DNA from: Bacillota bacterium
GTDB taxonomy: Bacteria > Bacillota > Clostridia > Peptostreptococcales > Anaerovoracaceae
Reading direction: 5' to 3'
DNA: 64,000 nucleotides
Assembly: GCA_017432345.1 (NCBI GenBank)
Contig: JAFRJI010000016.1
Coordinates: 1-64,000 of the forward strand
A model generated the notes under the pieces. The model was not told the DNA's origin. It searched no databases and worked only from the letters and a program-made list of their open reading frames with translations. Within the stretch, counting starts at the first letter, position 1. Every line of letters begins with the position of its first letter. Positions 7,383-16,087 of this stretch are shown piece by piece. The position numbers and the translations under genes were made by a program.

Positions 7383-10064
7383 ATGAGCGAAGAGAAACGG
7401 AGACGGATCACTATCGGAATACTTGCGCACGTCGACGCCGGAAAAACCACCCTTTCGGAGGGTGTCCTGTTTCGGTGCGGCAATATCCGTCGGATGGGCC
7501 GGGTCGATCACGGAGACGCGTTTCTCGACACCGACGCGCAAGAGAAGCAGCGGGGCATCACGATCTACAGCAAACAGGCGGAGATCCGTCTGCCGGATCT
7601 GGACATCACGCTGCTCGACACGCCGGGGCATGTGGATTTCAGTGCGGAAATGGAACGGACGCTCCAGGTTCTGGATTACGCGATCCTCGTCATCAACGGC
7701 AGGGAAGGCGTCCAGGGACACGCACTGACTCTTTGGAAACTGCTGAAGCGGTACAACGTTCCGGCCTTTGCGTTCATCAACAAGATGGACCTTTGCGCCC
7801 GCGACGGGGATCTCGGCCAGGCGAAAGCAAAGCTCTTAAGCGACCTGCGGCAGTTCCTCAGCGACGCGTGCATCGACTTCAGCGGCGATACGGCCGGAAG
7901 CAGGGACGAAGAGATAGCCATGCGCGACGAAGCGGCCCTCGAAGAGTATCTGCAGAGCGGATCGGTCGCAAAGGCTGCGGTGGCAGAGGCTATTGCCGCC
8001 GGACGCATCGTTCCGTGTTATTTCGGGTCCGCTTTAAAAATGGAAGGGATCGATGAACTTCTGGCGGGTCTGAATGAGTACTGCCGGATGCCGGCCGCTG
8101 ATCCGGAAGGACCGATCCGCGCCCGCGTCTTCAAGATCACGCGGGACGAACAGGGCGAGCGGCTGACGCATCTCAAAGTTCTCAGCGGCTGCCTGAAACC
8201 AAAAATGAGTGTGGACACCGGTACCGGCGAAGAAGAGAAAGTCCACCAGATCCGAATCTATTCCGGTGACAAATATATACTGGCCGAGGAGGCGGGCGCG
8301 GGACGCGTCTGCACGGTCACCGGACTCAAAGGGACCTTTGCAGGACAGCTCCTGCCGTATGGATGGGAGTATCCTTCAGCCAGCCAAGATAACGCACCGG
8401 AACTGGAAGCTGTATTGTCCTACGGCATCTGTCTGCCAGAGGGTGTCAACGCGTTCGATACCTACAAGAAATTCAAAGAACTCGAAGAGGAAGATCCGCA
8501 GCTAAAGATCACATGGGATGAACGGGCACAGGAGATCCAGATCCGTCTGATGGGACAGGTCCAGCTGGAGATTTTGCAAACGGTCATCCGGGACCGGTTC
8601 GGGATCGACGTTGCCTTTGGAGAAGGCCGGATCGCGTACCGGGAAACGATCGGCAAAGCCATATGCGGGGCAGGGCACTTTGAGCCTTTGCGCCACTACG
8701 CGGAGGTGCACATGCTGCTGCAGCCGCTGCCGGAGGGGTCGGGACTCATGCTGGATTCCGCTTGCAGCGAAGATGATCTGGATAAGAACTGGCAGAGGCT
8801 CATCTTCACGCATCTGACCGAACGGGAACACCTCGGCACACTGATCGGCGCACCGATTACCGACATGAAGATCACGCTGCTGGCCGGCCGCGCGCACTTG
8901 AAGCACACAGAAGGCGGCGATTTCCGGCAAGCCACGTACCGGGCCCTGCGCCAGGGCCTTCGCAAAAGCCTGGCGGACGGACAGATGAAACTGCTGGAAC
9001 CGTGGTACGCATTCTCGCTCCAGATCCCGCAGGGAATGGTGGGACGAGCCATGTCGGACATCCAGAAGATGGGCGGAAGTTTTGACCAGACGGACGGGGA
9101 GATCTTGACCGGCTACGCGCCGGTATCCGAAATGAAGGACTACGCGGCGGAAGTGGCTTCGTACACCCGGGGATTCGGCCATCTGACCTGCCGGTTCTGC
9201 GGTTACCGTGAGTGCCACAATACCGAAAAAGTGGTGGCGGCGAGCGGCTACGATGCGGACCGGGATATGAGCAATCCGGCGGATTCGGTATTCTGCTCCC
9301 ATGGGGCGGGGCACAATGTCGCCTGGGATGAGGCGGACGAGCAGATGCACGTCAGCCCCGACTGGAGCCCGGAAAAAGAGACCGCGGAGGCGGCACCGGC
9401 CCCTGTGACAGCAGGCGGCGCGGGCAGCAGAAGCCGCGCGGATGACAAGGAACTGGACGCGATTTTTGAACGGACCTACGGGACAAAGCGGAGAGAGAAG
9501 GAAAAACGTCCGGTGATCGAAGCCCGCGTCATCAAGGCAGAACCGAGAAAGAAGGCGCCGCAGGAACCGCTTCCGAAATACTTGTTCGTGGATGGATACA
9601 ATATCATTTTTGCATGGGATGAGCTGAAAGAACTGGCGAGGGTGAACATCGACAGTGCCCGGGAAGCGCTGCTCGAGATCCTTTCCAATTATCAGGGCTT
9701 TCAGGACGGCAACATGATCGTCGTCTTTGACGCCTACAAAGTCAAAGGCGGGGAACGGCATGTGGAGAAAAAGGATAACCTTACCGTCGTCTATACGAAG
9801 GAAGCGGAGACGGCGGACACCTATATCGAACGCACGGCCTATGAACTGTCCGGCAAAAAGTACGATGTCCGTGTCGCGACATCGGACCGTCTGGAGCAGA
9901 TGATCATCATCGGCAACAACGCCAGGAAGGTATCGGCGGACGACTTCCGCAAAGAAGTCGAGCAGGTCAATGACGCGATCAACCGATGGATCGAGGCGCA
10001 CAATCGGAAGAATCAAATCGAACATCCAAATAAAATCAATATCGGAAAAGGAGAATCACAATGA
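7383..10064 (+). CDS. EF-G/TetM-like ribosomal GTPase fused to a Rae1-like NYN nuclease domain
   Basis: 893-aa fusion. The N terminus is a translational GTPase of the ribosomal-protection class: G1 AHVDAGKTT, switch I with RGIT, G3 DTPGHVDF, G4 NKMD, then EF-G-like domains to about 600. A Cys/His-rich stretch (about 602-645, CRFCGYRECHN ... FCSHGAGH) suggests a bound metal. After a linker, residues about 733-880 form a YacP/Rae1 NYN domain (FVDGYNIIFAWDEL, VVFDAYKV, ATSDRLEQ). Known Rae1 cleaves mRNA in the ribosomal A site, and TetM-class GTPases also enter the A site, so the fusion may couple factor binding to mRNA cleavage or rescue (inference). True tetracycline resistance is not shown. 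Stop overlaps the next ATG (ATGA). Confidence 0.9.
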   Translation: MSEEKRRRITIGILAHVDAGKTTLSEGVLFRCGNIRRMGRVDHGDAFLDTDAQEKQRGITIYSKQAEIRLPDLDITLLDTPGHVDFSAEMERTLQVLDYAILVINGREGVQGHALTLWKLLKRYNVPAFAFINKMDLCARDGDLGQAKAKLLSDLRQFLSDACIDFSGDTAGSRDEEIAMRDEAALEEYLQSGSVAKAAVAEAIAAGRIVPCYFGSALKMEGIDELLAGLNEYCRMPAADPEGPIRARVFKITRDEQGERLTHLKVLSGCLKPKMSVDTGTGEEEKVHQIRIYSGDKYILAEEAGAGRVCTVTGLKGTFAGQLLPYGWEYPSASQDNAPELEAVLSYGICLPEGVNAFDTYKKFKELEEEDPQLKITWDERAQEIQIRLMGQVQLEILQTVIRDRFGIDVAFGEGRIAYRETIGKAICGAGHFEPLRHYAEVHMLLQPLPEGSGLMLDSACSEDDLDKNWQRLIFTHLTEREHLGTLIGAPITDMKITLLAGRAHLKHTEGGDFRQATYRALRQGLRKSLADGQMKLLEPWYAFSLQIPQGMVGRAMSDIQKMGGSFDQTDGEILTGYAPVSEMKDYAAEVASYTRGFGHLTCRFCGYRECHNTEKVVAASGYDADRDMSNPADSVFCSHGAGHNVAWDEADEQMHVSPDWSPEKETAEAAPAPVTAGGAGSRSRADDKELDAIFERTYGTKRREKEKRPVIEARVIKAEPRKKAPQEPLPKYLFVDGYNIIFAWDELKELARVNIDSAREALLEILSNYQGFQDGNMIVVFDAYKVKGGERHVEKKDNLTVVYTKEAETADTYIERTAYELSGKKYDVRVATSDRLEQMIIIGNNARKVSADDFRKEVEQVNDAINRWIEAHNRKNQIEHPNKINIGKGESQ

Positions 10065-11125
10065 AACGAATCGGGATCATAGGGATTTGTCTGATCACCG
10101 CCATCGGCATGCTGTCTCTGGCAGGCTGCGGAAGCAGTGAAATGCCGTACAGCCAGTACGATCTGGATGAATACATCAAAGTCTGCGACTACAAAGGCCT
10201 GAATGTAGATGACTACAGCATCACCATCAGCCAGAAAGAGGTCGAGGAAGAAATCGACGCATCTCTCGAGGCGGCGACGGAGAACAAGGAACTGAAGAAG
10301 GGGACAAAAATTAAAAACGGAGACACCGTCAACATCGATTACGTGGGCCGGATCGACGGCGAAGAATTTGACGGCGGTTCCGCGGACGGGCAGGATCTGG
10401 TCATCGGAAGCGGTCAGTTCATCGATGGATTCGAGAGCGGACTGATCGGGAAAACGGTCGGAGAGAAAAACATCAAGGTGCCGGTCACATTCCCGAAGGA
10501 CTACCAGGCGGAAAATCTGCAGGGCAAGGATGCTGTCTTTACGGTGACGATCAACTCTGCGACCAGACCGGAAAAACCGGCGTACGATGATGCCTTTGCG
10601 AAATCACAGGGCGACTATAAGAATACGAAGCAATTCGAAAAAGCGTTGAAGAAGAAAATCTACAAGGAAAAGGAAGCGGCTGCGATCGAGGACCAGAAAA
10701 TGGCGCTTTGGGATCAGGTGATAACGGATTCGAAAGCAAAGAAGTACCCGCAGGAAGAAGTGGATCACTACATGGAGTCGAACAGCGAGCAGATCGACGC
10801 CATGGCGGAACAGTACGGCGTATCCCGGGAACAGATCCTGACGCAGTATGGCTACGGCGATGAAGAGACGTTCAAGAAATCCAACGAGGAGAGCAGCAAA
10901 CTGCGTGTCAAGCAGGAGATGATCGTCATGAAAATCGCTGAAGATGAGGGTCTGAGCTTCACCGACGAGGAAAAGCAAGAGGCGATCCAGATGCTGGAAG
11001 CGCAGGGTTATACGGATAAGACCGTTCAGGAACAGGCCGGCCGGAGCATGGATGAGTATGTTTCCATTCAGCTGTTGTATGAGAAAGCCCTCGATTTGAT
11101 TCTTGAAAATGCGCATATAAATTAA
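10061..11125 (+). CDS. Lipoprotein with FKBP-type / trigger-factor-like PPIase fold
   Basis: Surface-anchored folding factor of 354 aa. A lipoprotein signal with lipobox LAGC (lipidated Cys at about 23) is followed by an FKBP-type peptidyl-prolyl isomerase domain (GDTVNIDYVGRIDGEEFDGG, GSGQFIDGFESGLIG) and a long helical region resembling the trigger-factor C-terminal domain. It is expected outside the membrane, helping exported proteins fold. Translation is coupled to the GTPase-NYN gene by a 4-base ATGA overlap. A role linked to that gene is not evident; shared transcription is the only support. Confidence 0.88.
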   Translation: MKRIGIIGICLITAIGMLSLAGCGSSEMPYSQYDLDEYIKVCDYKGLNVDDYSITISQKEVEEEIDASLEAATENKELKKGTKIKNGDTVNIDYVGRIDGEEFDGGSADGQDLVIGSGQFIDGFESGLIGKTVGEKNIKVPVTFPKDYQAENLQGKDAVFTVTINSATRPEKPAYDDAFAKSQGDYKNTKQFEKALKKKIYKEKEAAAIEDQKMALWDQVITDSKAKKYPQEEVDHYMESNSEQIDAMAEQYGVSREQILTQYGYGDEETFKKSNEESSKLRVKQEMIVMKIAEDEGLSFTDEEKQEAIQMLEAQGYTDKTVQEQAGRSMDEYVSIQLLYEKALDLILENAHIN

Positions 11126-11190
11126 CCAAATTCGATAAATATTCAGCAAAATTGTACTGCTTTGTATACAATATAAAAGCGGTTGGACGG

Positions 11191-11219
11191 TTGAAAGATA
11201 CAATATCGTGTGCTATCAT
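11191..11219 (+). promoter_or_regulatory. Promoter of the glycine-riboswitch/AGCS unit
   Basis: TTGAAA (11191-11196), exactly 17 bp, TATCAT (11214-11219). The start near 11226 lies just ahead of the riboswitch aptamer. Confidence 0.65.
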
Positions 11220-11250
11220 GTGCGTATAAGTCAATGTTCATACGAACTAT

Positions 11251-11362
11251 GATTCTCTGGAGAGCCTCAGGAAACCATCCTGAGCGCCGAAGGTGTACGC
11301 GTTTGACTGCAGCCGAGGAAGGCAGCTGACGTAATCTCTCAGGCAAAAGGACAGAGCAGATA
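11251..11362 (+). ncRNA. Glycine riboswitch (one aptamer recognised)
   Basis: Hallmark glycine aptamer sequence: GGAGAG near the 5' end, GCGCCGAAGG in the middle and CTCTCAGGCAAAAGGACAGAG at the 3' end. Only one complete aptamer is seen. It sits between its promoter and a terminator, ahead of an alanine/glycine symporter gene, so glycine should change read-through into the transporter gene. Direction (on or off) cannot be decided by eye. Confidence 0.92.
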
Positions 11363-11396
11363 GTTACCGCAATTATTTGTATTTGTACCTCTCCGG

Positions 11397-11432
11397 AAAG
11401 TCGTTGACAGCACAAGCTTTACCGACTTTTTT
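11397..11432 (+). terminator. Expression-platform terminator of the glycine riboswitch
   Basis: AAAGTCG (11397-11403) pairs with CGACTTT (11423-11429), followed by TTTTTT. It lies between aptamer and coding region and is the likely switch element. Confidence 0.7.
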
Positions 11433-11479
11433 CATTTATTGCATCATTTTATTTGTTTGGAGAAGGAGAAAAAAACAAA

Positions 11480-12943
11480 ATGATCACTCAATTTTTAGAC
11501 TCGGTCGATTCGTTTGTATGGGGCGTGCCTCTATTAGTTCTCATTATGGGAACAGGCCTCCTGCTTACTTTCCGACTGAAGGGAATGCAGTTTGTTAAAC
11601 TGGGCAGAGCACTGAAGTACATGGTAAGAAACGAAGCGGATGGTACTGGTGAAGTAACTTCCTTCGGAGCACTGTGTACTGCACTTTCAGCCACCATCGG
11701 TACAGGAAATATCGTTGGTGTAGCAACCGCAGTTATCGTTGGCGGACCTGGCGCGTTGTTCTGGATGTTCATCGCAGCATGCGTTGGTCTGGCGACGAAG
11801 TTCTCAGAGGGTGTTCTGGCTGTTATTTACAGACAGAAGAACCCAGCGGGCGGATTCCTCGGCGGCCCATTCTACTATATCGAGAACGGCATCAAGGAAA
11901 GATACGGCTGGAACGCAAGATGGCTTGGTAAGCTGTTCGCACTGTTTGGATGTATCGCTGGTGCGTTTGGTATCGGTACGATCACTCAGATCAACGGTAT
12001 CGCTTCCGCAGCAGAAACGTTCTTCCACACACCGACACTGTTCACCATCGGCGCTGACAAAGAGATCACTCTCGTAACGATCCTCGTTGCGATCGTCGTT
12101 ACGTTCTTTGCGGCACTGGTCATCATCGGCGGGATCAAGAGAATCGCGACGGTTACTTCCGTCATCGTACCGTTTATGGCGATCGCGTACGTTTTGATCT
12201 CTCTTATCATCATCTTTAAGAACATTGGCGAGATCCCACAGGCCGTAGCTGACATCGTCACCATGGCGTTCGGTGCAAAGGCAGCAGCCGGCGGCGCGTT
12301 CGGTGCGTTCTATCTGGCGATCACAAAGGGCGTAGCAAGAGGCGTCTTCTCGAACGAAGCAGGTCTTGGTTCCGCTCCTATCGCAGCAGCTGCAGCTCAG
12401 ACCAATGAACCAGTCAGACAAGGTCTGGTATCCATGACCGGTACATTCATCGACACGATCTGCATCTGCATGATGACCGGCCTGGTAATCATGACTTCCG
12501 GAGCATATGACTTCGCACTCGCGAACGGTCACGAAGGTGCACAGGTCACCATCGACGCGTTCTCAATGGGACTGCTCGGACCAAGCGGCGGCGCATTCGT
12601 CGTCATGTGCGCGCTGGCATTCTTCGCATTCACGACCATCCTTGGTTGGGACTACTATGCTGAAAGATGCTGCGAGTATCTCTTCAACGGAAACATGACT
12701 GCTGTTCAGGTTTACAGATGGCTGTATGTATTCGCAGTATTCATTGGCCCATTCCTCACACTGAGCCAGGTATGGACCATAGCGGACATCTTCAACGCAT
12801 TGATGGCAGCGCCGAACCTCATCGGTCTGGTACTGCTCAACGGTGTCGTTGCAAGAGCCGTTAAGGATTACTTCGCAAGACTGGAAACCGGTGAATACAA
12901 AGACGGTTATCCGAAGCTTCCGCTGGGATGCCACCAGAAATAA
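11480..12943 (+). CDS. AGCS-family sodium:alanine/glycine symporter
   Basis: 487-aa polytopic membrane protein of the alanine/glycine:cation symporter family; signature stretches include TALSATIGTGNIVGVATA, FWMFIAACVGLATKFSEG and FSNEAGLGSAPIAAAAAQT. It imports (or releases) glycine or alanine with sodium. The start at 11480 is chosen because GGAG lies 11 nt before it; an earlier ATG at 11453 lacks a site. The glycine riboswitch upstream makes glycine the probable substrate. A strong terminator follows, so it is monocistronic. Confidence 0.95.
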   Translation: MITQFLDSVDSFVWGVPLLVLIMGTGLLLTFRLKGMQFVKLGRALKYMVRNEADGTGEVTSFGALCTALSATIGTGNIVGVATAVIVGGPGALFWMFIAACVGLATKFSEGVLAVIYRQKNPAGGFLGGPFYYIENGIKERYGWNARWLGKLFALFGCIAGAFGIGTITQINGIASAAETFFHTPTLFTIGADKEITLVTILVAIVVTFFAALVIIGGIKRIATVTSVIVPFMAIAYVLISLIIIFKNIGEIPQAVADIVTMAFGAKAAAGGAFGAFYLAITKGVARGVFSNEAGLGSAPIAAAAAQTNEPVRQGLVSMTGTFIDTICICMMTGLVIMTSGAYDFALANGHEGAQVTIDAFSMGLLGPSGGAFVVMCALAFFAFTTILGWDYYAERCCEYLFNGNMTAVQVYRWLYVFAVFIGPFLTLSQVWTIADIFNALMAAPNLIGLVLLNGVVARAVKDYFARLETGEYKDGYPKLPLGCHQK

Positions 12944-12963
12944 CGAGATCATTTAAGGAAGGG

Positions 12964-12990
12964 TCGTCGCACTTCGTGCGGCGATTCTTT
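12964..12990 (+). terminator. Terminator after the AGCS transporter
   Basis: 9-bp stem TCGTCGCAC / GTGCGGCGA (one wobble) with loop TTC, followed by a T-rich run. A second, weaker hairpin with TTTTTT lies at about 13005-13029. Confidence 0.75.
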
Positions 12991-13029
12991 TATTATGTTA
13001 AGGGAACGCCCTCATTGGGGTGTTTTTTC

Positions 13030-13058
13030 TTGTCAAGAAACACTAGATGTAGTAAAAT
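13030..13058 (+). promoter_or_regulatory. nrdR promoter
   Basis: TTGTCA (13030-13035), 17-bp spacer, TAAAAT (13053-13058), about 58 bp before the nrdR start. Confidence 0.6.
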
Positions 13059-13115
13059 TTTGGCAAGAATCAGAATCTATTGTGGAATCGTCATTTTTAT
13101 AGGAGGATAACAATA

Positions 13116-13589
13116 ATGAGATGTCCGTATTGTGAGAACGAAGACAGTAAGGTAATCGACTCCAGACATACAGAAGACGGAAGGGCTATTCGTAGAAGAC
13201 GTGAGTGCGAAGCCTGCGGCAGAAGATTCACAACGTATGAGAAAGTCGAAGAAATGATCCTGATGGTCATCAAGAAAGATGGCAGCCGTCAGGCGTTCGA
13301 CCGGAGCAAGCTTTTGAACGGAATCATCCGCGCATGTGAGAAGAGGCCGGTCGCGCTGGCCGACATGGAGAAGATCGTGGATGATATCGAGCGCGGTCTC
13401 AACAATATGATGGAAAAGGAGATCGAGAGCACGTTCATCGGCGAACTGGTCATGGAACGGCTGAAGGATCTCGATGAGGTCGCTTACGTCCGGTTCGCAT
13501 CGGTATACCGTCAGTTCACCGACATCAATACATTTGTGCAGGAAGTAGAGAAGCTGCTGACCAGCAAGAAGGAAGAAAGCAATGGCTAA
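13116..13589 (+). CDS. nrdR: Transcriptional repressor NrdR
   Basis: Nucleotide-sensing repressor of ribonucleotide reductase genes. 157 aa with an N-terminal zinc ribbon (MRCPYC ... CEACGRRF, two CxxC pairs) followed by an ATP-cone (about 49-139). Start at 13116 follows AGGAGG at 13101. No ribonucleotide reductase gene lies in the window, so its targets are elsewhere. It overlaps cmk by 8 nt, so the two are translated together. Confidence 0.96.
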   Translation: MRCPYCENEDSKVIDSRHTEDGRAIRRRRECEACGRRFTTYEKVEEMILMVIKKDGSRQAFDRSKLLNGIIRACEKRPVALADMEKIVDDIERGLNNMMEKEIESTFIGELVMERLKDLDEVAYVRFASVYRQFTDINTFVQEVEKLLTSKKEESNG

Positions 13590-14256
13590 GATATTCAGAA
13601 TCGCAATAGACGGGCCGAGCGGCGCCGGCAAAAGCACCATCGCCAAGGCTGTCGCCCAGAAACTGTCCATCGATTACATCGATACGGGCGCCATGTACCG
13701 TGCGGTGGGATATAAAATGGACCGGGACGGCATCCCGTTCGAACAGGGAGAAGCTTTGGACAAAATGCTGGCGGAGACGGACATCGATTTCGTGGACGGC
13801 GACATCATCTTGGACGGGGAGATCGTCAACACGCTGATCCGGACCCCGGAAGTGTCCATGCTGGCCTCCAAGTGTTCCTCCATTCCGGAGGTGCGCGAAA
13901 AGCTGGTGGAGATCCAGCGGGCCATGGGAACGCGCAAGAGCGTGATCATGGACGGCCGCGACATCGGCACCAACGTGCTCAAGGACGCGGAATGCAAAAT
14001 CTTTCTTACGGCATCCGCCGAAGAACGCGCGGAGCGGCGCTTTAAGGAACTGCAGGAAAAGGGCGAGCAGCAGACCTACGAAGAAGTGCTGGCGGATATC
14101 AAGGCCAGAGATCACAACGACATGACGCGGGAACTGAATCCGCTGCGGAAGGCAGAAGATGCCATTGAGCTGGATACGACAGGCATTGGCATTGATGAAG
14201 TGGTTGCCAAAGCTATAGAGATACTGGATCAGTGTCTTAACGAATCAGATCAGTAG
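13582..14256 (+). CDS. cmk: Cytidylate kinase
   Basis: Phosphorylates CMP and dCMP to the diphosphates. 224 aa, P-loop [10 protein letters not shown] near the N terminus, [15 protein letters not shown]-binding motif and [16 protein letters not shown] later. Normal length. Starts inside the end of nrdR; the AAAGG-like site lies within that gene. No neighbouring rpsA or ispH as in many Clostridia, at least inside this window. Confidence 0.96.
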   Translation: MAKIFRIAIDGPSGAGKSTIAKAVAQKLSIDYIDTGAMYRAVGYKMDRDGIPFEQGEALDKMLAETDIDFVDGDIILDGEIVNTLIRTPEVSMLASKCSSIPEVREKLVEIQRAMGTRKSVIMDGRDIGTNVLKDAECKIFLTASAEERAERRFKELQEKGEQQTYEEVLADIKARDHNDMTRELNPLRKAEDAIELDTTGIGIDEVVAKAIEILDQCLNESDQ

Positions 14257-14265
14257 TTACAACGA

Positions 14266-14294
14266 TTTACAATATATTATATTAATGGTAAAAT
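14266..14294 (+). promoter_or_regulatory. radC promoter
   Basis: TTTACA (14266-14271), 17-bp spacer, TAAAAT (14289-14294). The -10 forms the left edge of the perfect inverted repeat listed next, so the two elements must interact. Confidence 0.55.
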
Positions 14295-14318
14295 ATCCCA
14301 ATAGGGATATTTTATTTT
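14289..14318. promoter_or_regulatory. 11-bp inverted repeat over the radC -10: operator or cmk terminator
   Basis: TAAAATATCCC / GGGATATTTTA with AATA between (14289-14314), then TTTT. As RNA it can end the nrdR-cmk transcript; as DNA it covers the radC -10 and start point and could be an operator. Confidence 0.6.
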
Positions 14319-14342
14319 GCCATAAAACAAGGAGAAGAGATT

Positions 14343-15020
14343 ATGAAAATCAGGGAGATGCCCGCATGGGAAATGCCGCGGGAAAAGCTTTTGCGCTACG
14401 GCAAGGAGAACCTGTCAACAGCAGAACTTTTGGCCATCCTGCTGCGGACGGGAAACAGGCACAGATCCGCAATCGATCTGGCGTATGAACTATTGGCTAT
14501 GGACAGCAGGGGACTCCGGTACATCGCGGAGTGCACGCCCGAGGAACTTGCGTCCATCAACGGAGTCGGGAAGGTGAAGGCGTGCCAGATACTTGCCGCC
14601 ATAGAACTGGGAAGACGGATCGCTGCGTCGCCATTGGAGAAAAACGCGGTCATCAAATCGTCCGGAGATATCGCGGATATCTTTATGGAGAAGCTCCGCT
14701 ACGAAAAGAAGGAGCATTTTTTTTGCGTGATGATGAACGCAAAGGGTGAAATAATCGAGGAGCGGGAAGTGTCCATCGGGGATCTGAATTCCTCTCAGGT
14801 CCACCCACGGGAAGTCTTCGCGGGAGCAGTGAGAAGAAGCGCCGGGTGTGTCGCTTTCGTACACAATCACCCCAGCGGATCGCCCACGCCGTCCCAGGAT
14901 GACATCGATTCGACGAAGCGCCTTGTCGAGGCAGGACGGCTGCTTGGCATACCGGTTCTTGACCATATCATTATCGGGGACGGGACTTATGCGAGCATGA
15001 AGGCAGAAGGACTTTTGTGA
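14343..15020 (+). CDS. radC: RadC/JAB-domain protein
   Basis: 225-aa RadC-family protein with an N-terminal helix-hairpin-helix region (ELASINGVGKVKACQILA) and a C-terminal JAMM metalloprotease-like domain; the metal motif is in FVHNHPSGSPTPSQDD (HxH-x10-D). The cellular role of RadC is still unclear; an old link to DNA repair was withdrawn. RBS GGAG precedes the ATG. Own promoter upstream. Ends in TGA, which confirms normal use of that codon as stop here. Confidence 0.93.
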   Translation: MKIREMPAWEMPREKLLRYGKENLSTAELLAILLRTGNRHRSAIDLAYELLAMDSRGLRYIAECTPEELASINGVGKVKACQILAAIELGRRIAASPLEKNAVIKSSGDIADIFMEKLRYEKKEHFFCVMMNAKGEIIEEREVSIGDLNSSQVHPREVFAGAVRRSAGCVAFVHNHPSGSPTPSQDDIDSTKRLVEAGRLLGIPVLDHIIIGDGTYASMKAEGLL

Positions 15021-15114
15021 GAAGAGAAATGCTCCGCCCAGGCAATTAACTCTTGACTATGACCGTAAATGATTGCAAAATAATGGTGTATCACGTTTTG
15101 GGAGTTGTAATAGA

Positions 15115-15846
15115 ATGGGTGAAGTAATTCTGGTTTCTTCCGGCAAGGGAGGAACAGGCAAAACGATGTTTTCCGTGAATCTGGGAGCCATACTGGCGAA
15201 GTATGGCTATCGCGTCATGCTCATCGATATGGACATGGGCCTGCGCAACATGGATCTGTACCTGGGCATGGAAGACAGAGTCATCTACAATCTGATGGAC
15301 GTCCTTACCGGCATGTGCAGGATCAACAAAGCCATGATCAAGGTCGATGGTTTTGAGACCCTGTATTTTATGGCGGCTTCTCCGAGAAAGGACGAGCGCG
15401 ACATCACCCAGCTCCACATGCGCGTTCTTTGCGACAAGTTGAAAGGGATCTTTGATTTCATCATCATCGACTGTCCGGCAGGCAACGGCGAGATGCTGGA
15501 TGTTTCCATCGCGCCTGCGGATAAAGCGATCATCGTGACGGAACCGGAGATCGCGGCAGTCCGGGATGCGGATATCACAGAACGGTACATCATGGAGAAC
15601 GGCATCGAAGATACGAGGATCGTGCTTAACAAGGTGGATGTGGATCTGATGAACCGCGGCCTGCTTCCGGATGTGAGCGTGGTCGCCGAGATCTTCAACG
15701 GACCGCTGGTAGGTGTGATCCAGAACGATGACAACATCCGGATCTCCACCAACAAAGGGATTCCGATCGTCATAAAGAGAGGAACCTATATCGAAAAGAA
15801 TTTCAAGAGCATCGCCAGCAGGGTCATTTCCAACAATTCCCGCTGA
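15115..15846 (+). CDS. minD: Septum-site-determining ATPase MinD
   Basis: Membrane-associated ParA/MinD-family ATPase of 243 aa. The deviant Walker A SSGKGGTGKT begins at about residue 8, Walker B DFIIIDCPAG and the MinD-like DMDMGLRNMDLYLG motif follow. Start at 15115 fits GGAG at 15101. It normally works with MinC to restrict the division site, yet neither minC nor minE is adjacent (radC before, rny after). The last residues (NFKSIASRVISNNSR) can only form a short amphipathic tail, so membrane attachment by the usual C-terminal helix is uncertain; a related orphan MinD/FlhG-like role is possible. Confidence 0.82.
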   Translation: MGEVILVSSGKGGTGKTMFSVNLGAILAKYGYRVMLIDMDMGLRNMDLYLGMEDRVIYNLMDVLTGMCRINKAMIKVDGFETLYFMAASPRKDERDITQLHMRVLCDKLKGIFDFIIIDCPAGNGEMLDVSIAPADKAIIVTEPEIAAVRDADITERYIMENGIEDTRIVLNKVDVDLMNRGLLPDVSVVAEIFNGPLVGVIQNDDNIRISTNKGIPIVIKRGTYIEKNFKSIASRVISNNSR

Positions 15847-15883
15847 CGAACGGATCGAATGATAAATAAGGACAAAGACTTCG

Positions 15884-15910
15884 CCCCGCTGCAAACGCCG
15901 CGGGGTTTTT
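15884..15910 (+). terminator. Terminator after minD
   Basis: CCCCGC (15884-15889) pairs with GCGGGG (15900-15905), followed by TTTTT. Confidence 0.8.
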
Positions 15911-15958
15911 CATTAACAAAATTTATATTAATATAGGTAATAACAAAACCCTCACTTG

Positions 15959-15987
15959 TTGACTTGACACAAAAAAAAGCTTAAAAT
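15959..15987 (+). promoter_or_regulatory. rny promoter
   Basis: TTGACT (15959-15964), 17-bp spacer, TAAAAT (15982-15987); an overlapping TTGACA starts at 15964. The leader before rny would be about 95 nt, AT-rich, without a clear hairpin. Confidence 0.65.
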
Positions 15988-16087
15988 AACTGTGTATGCT
16001 TTTAACTTTTAAATGATTACTTTTTTTAGTTTTAAGATAGATCGAATCTTGAAAACAAAATATTGAAACATAAGGAGGGATGTCTTA

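Noticed and set aside
8502..10025. 507-aa open frame on the minus strand
   Set aside because: Lies opposite the GTPase-NYN gene; Asp/Val/Arg-rich translation typical of a GC-rich antisense shadow, no domain or RBS.
7383..10064. Tetracycline resistance gene
   Set aside because: Belongs to the ribosomal-protection class by fold, but the fusion and divergence do not support calling it tet.
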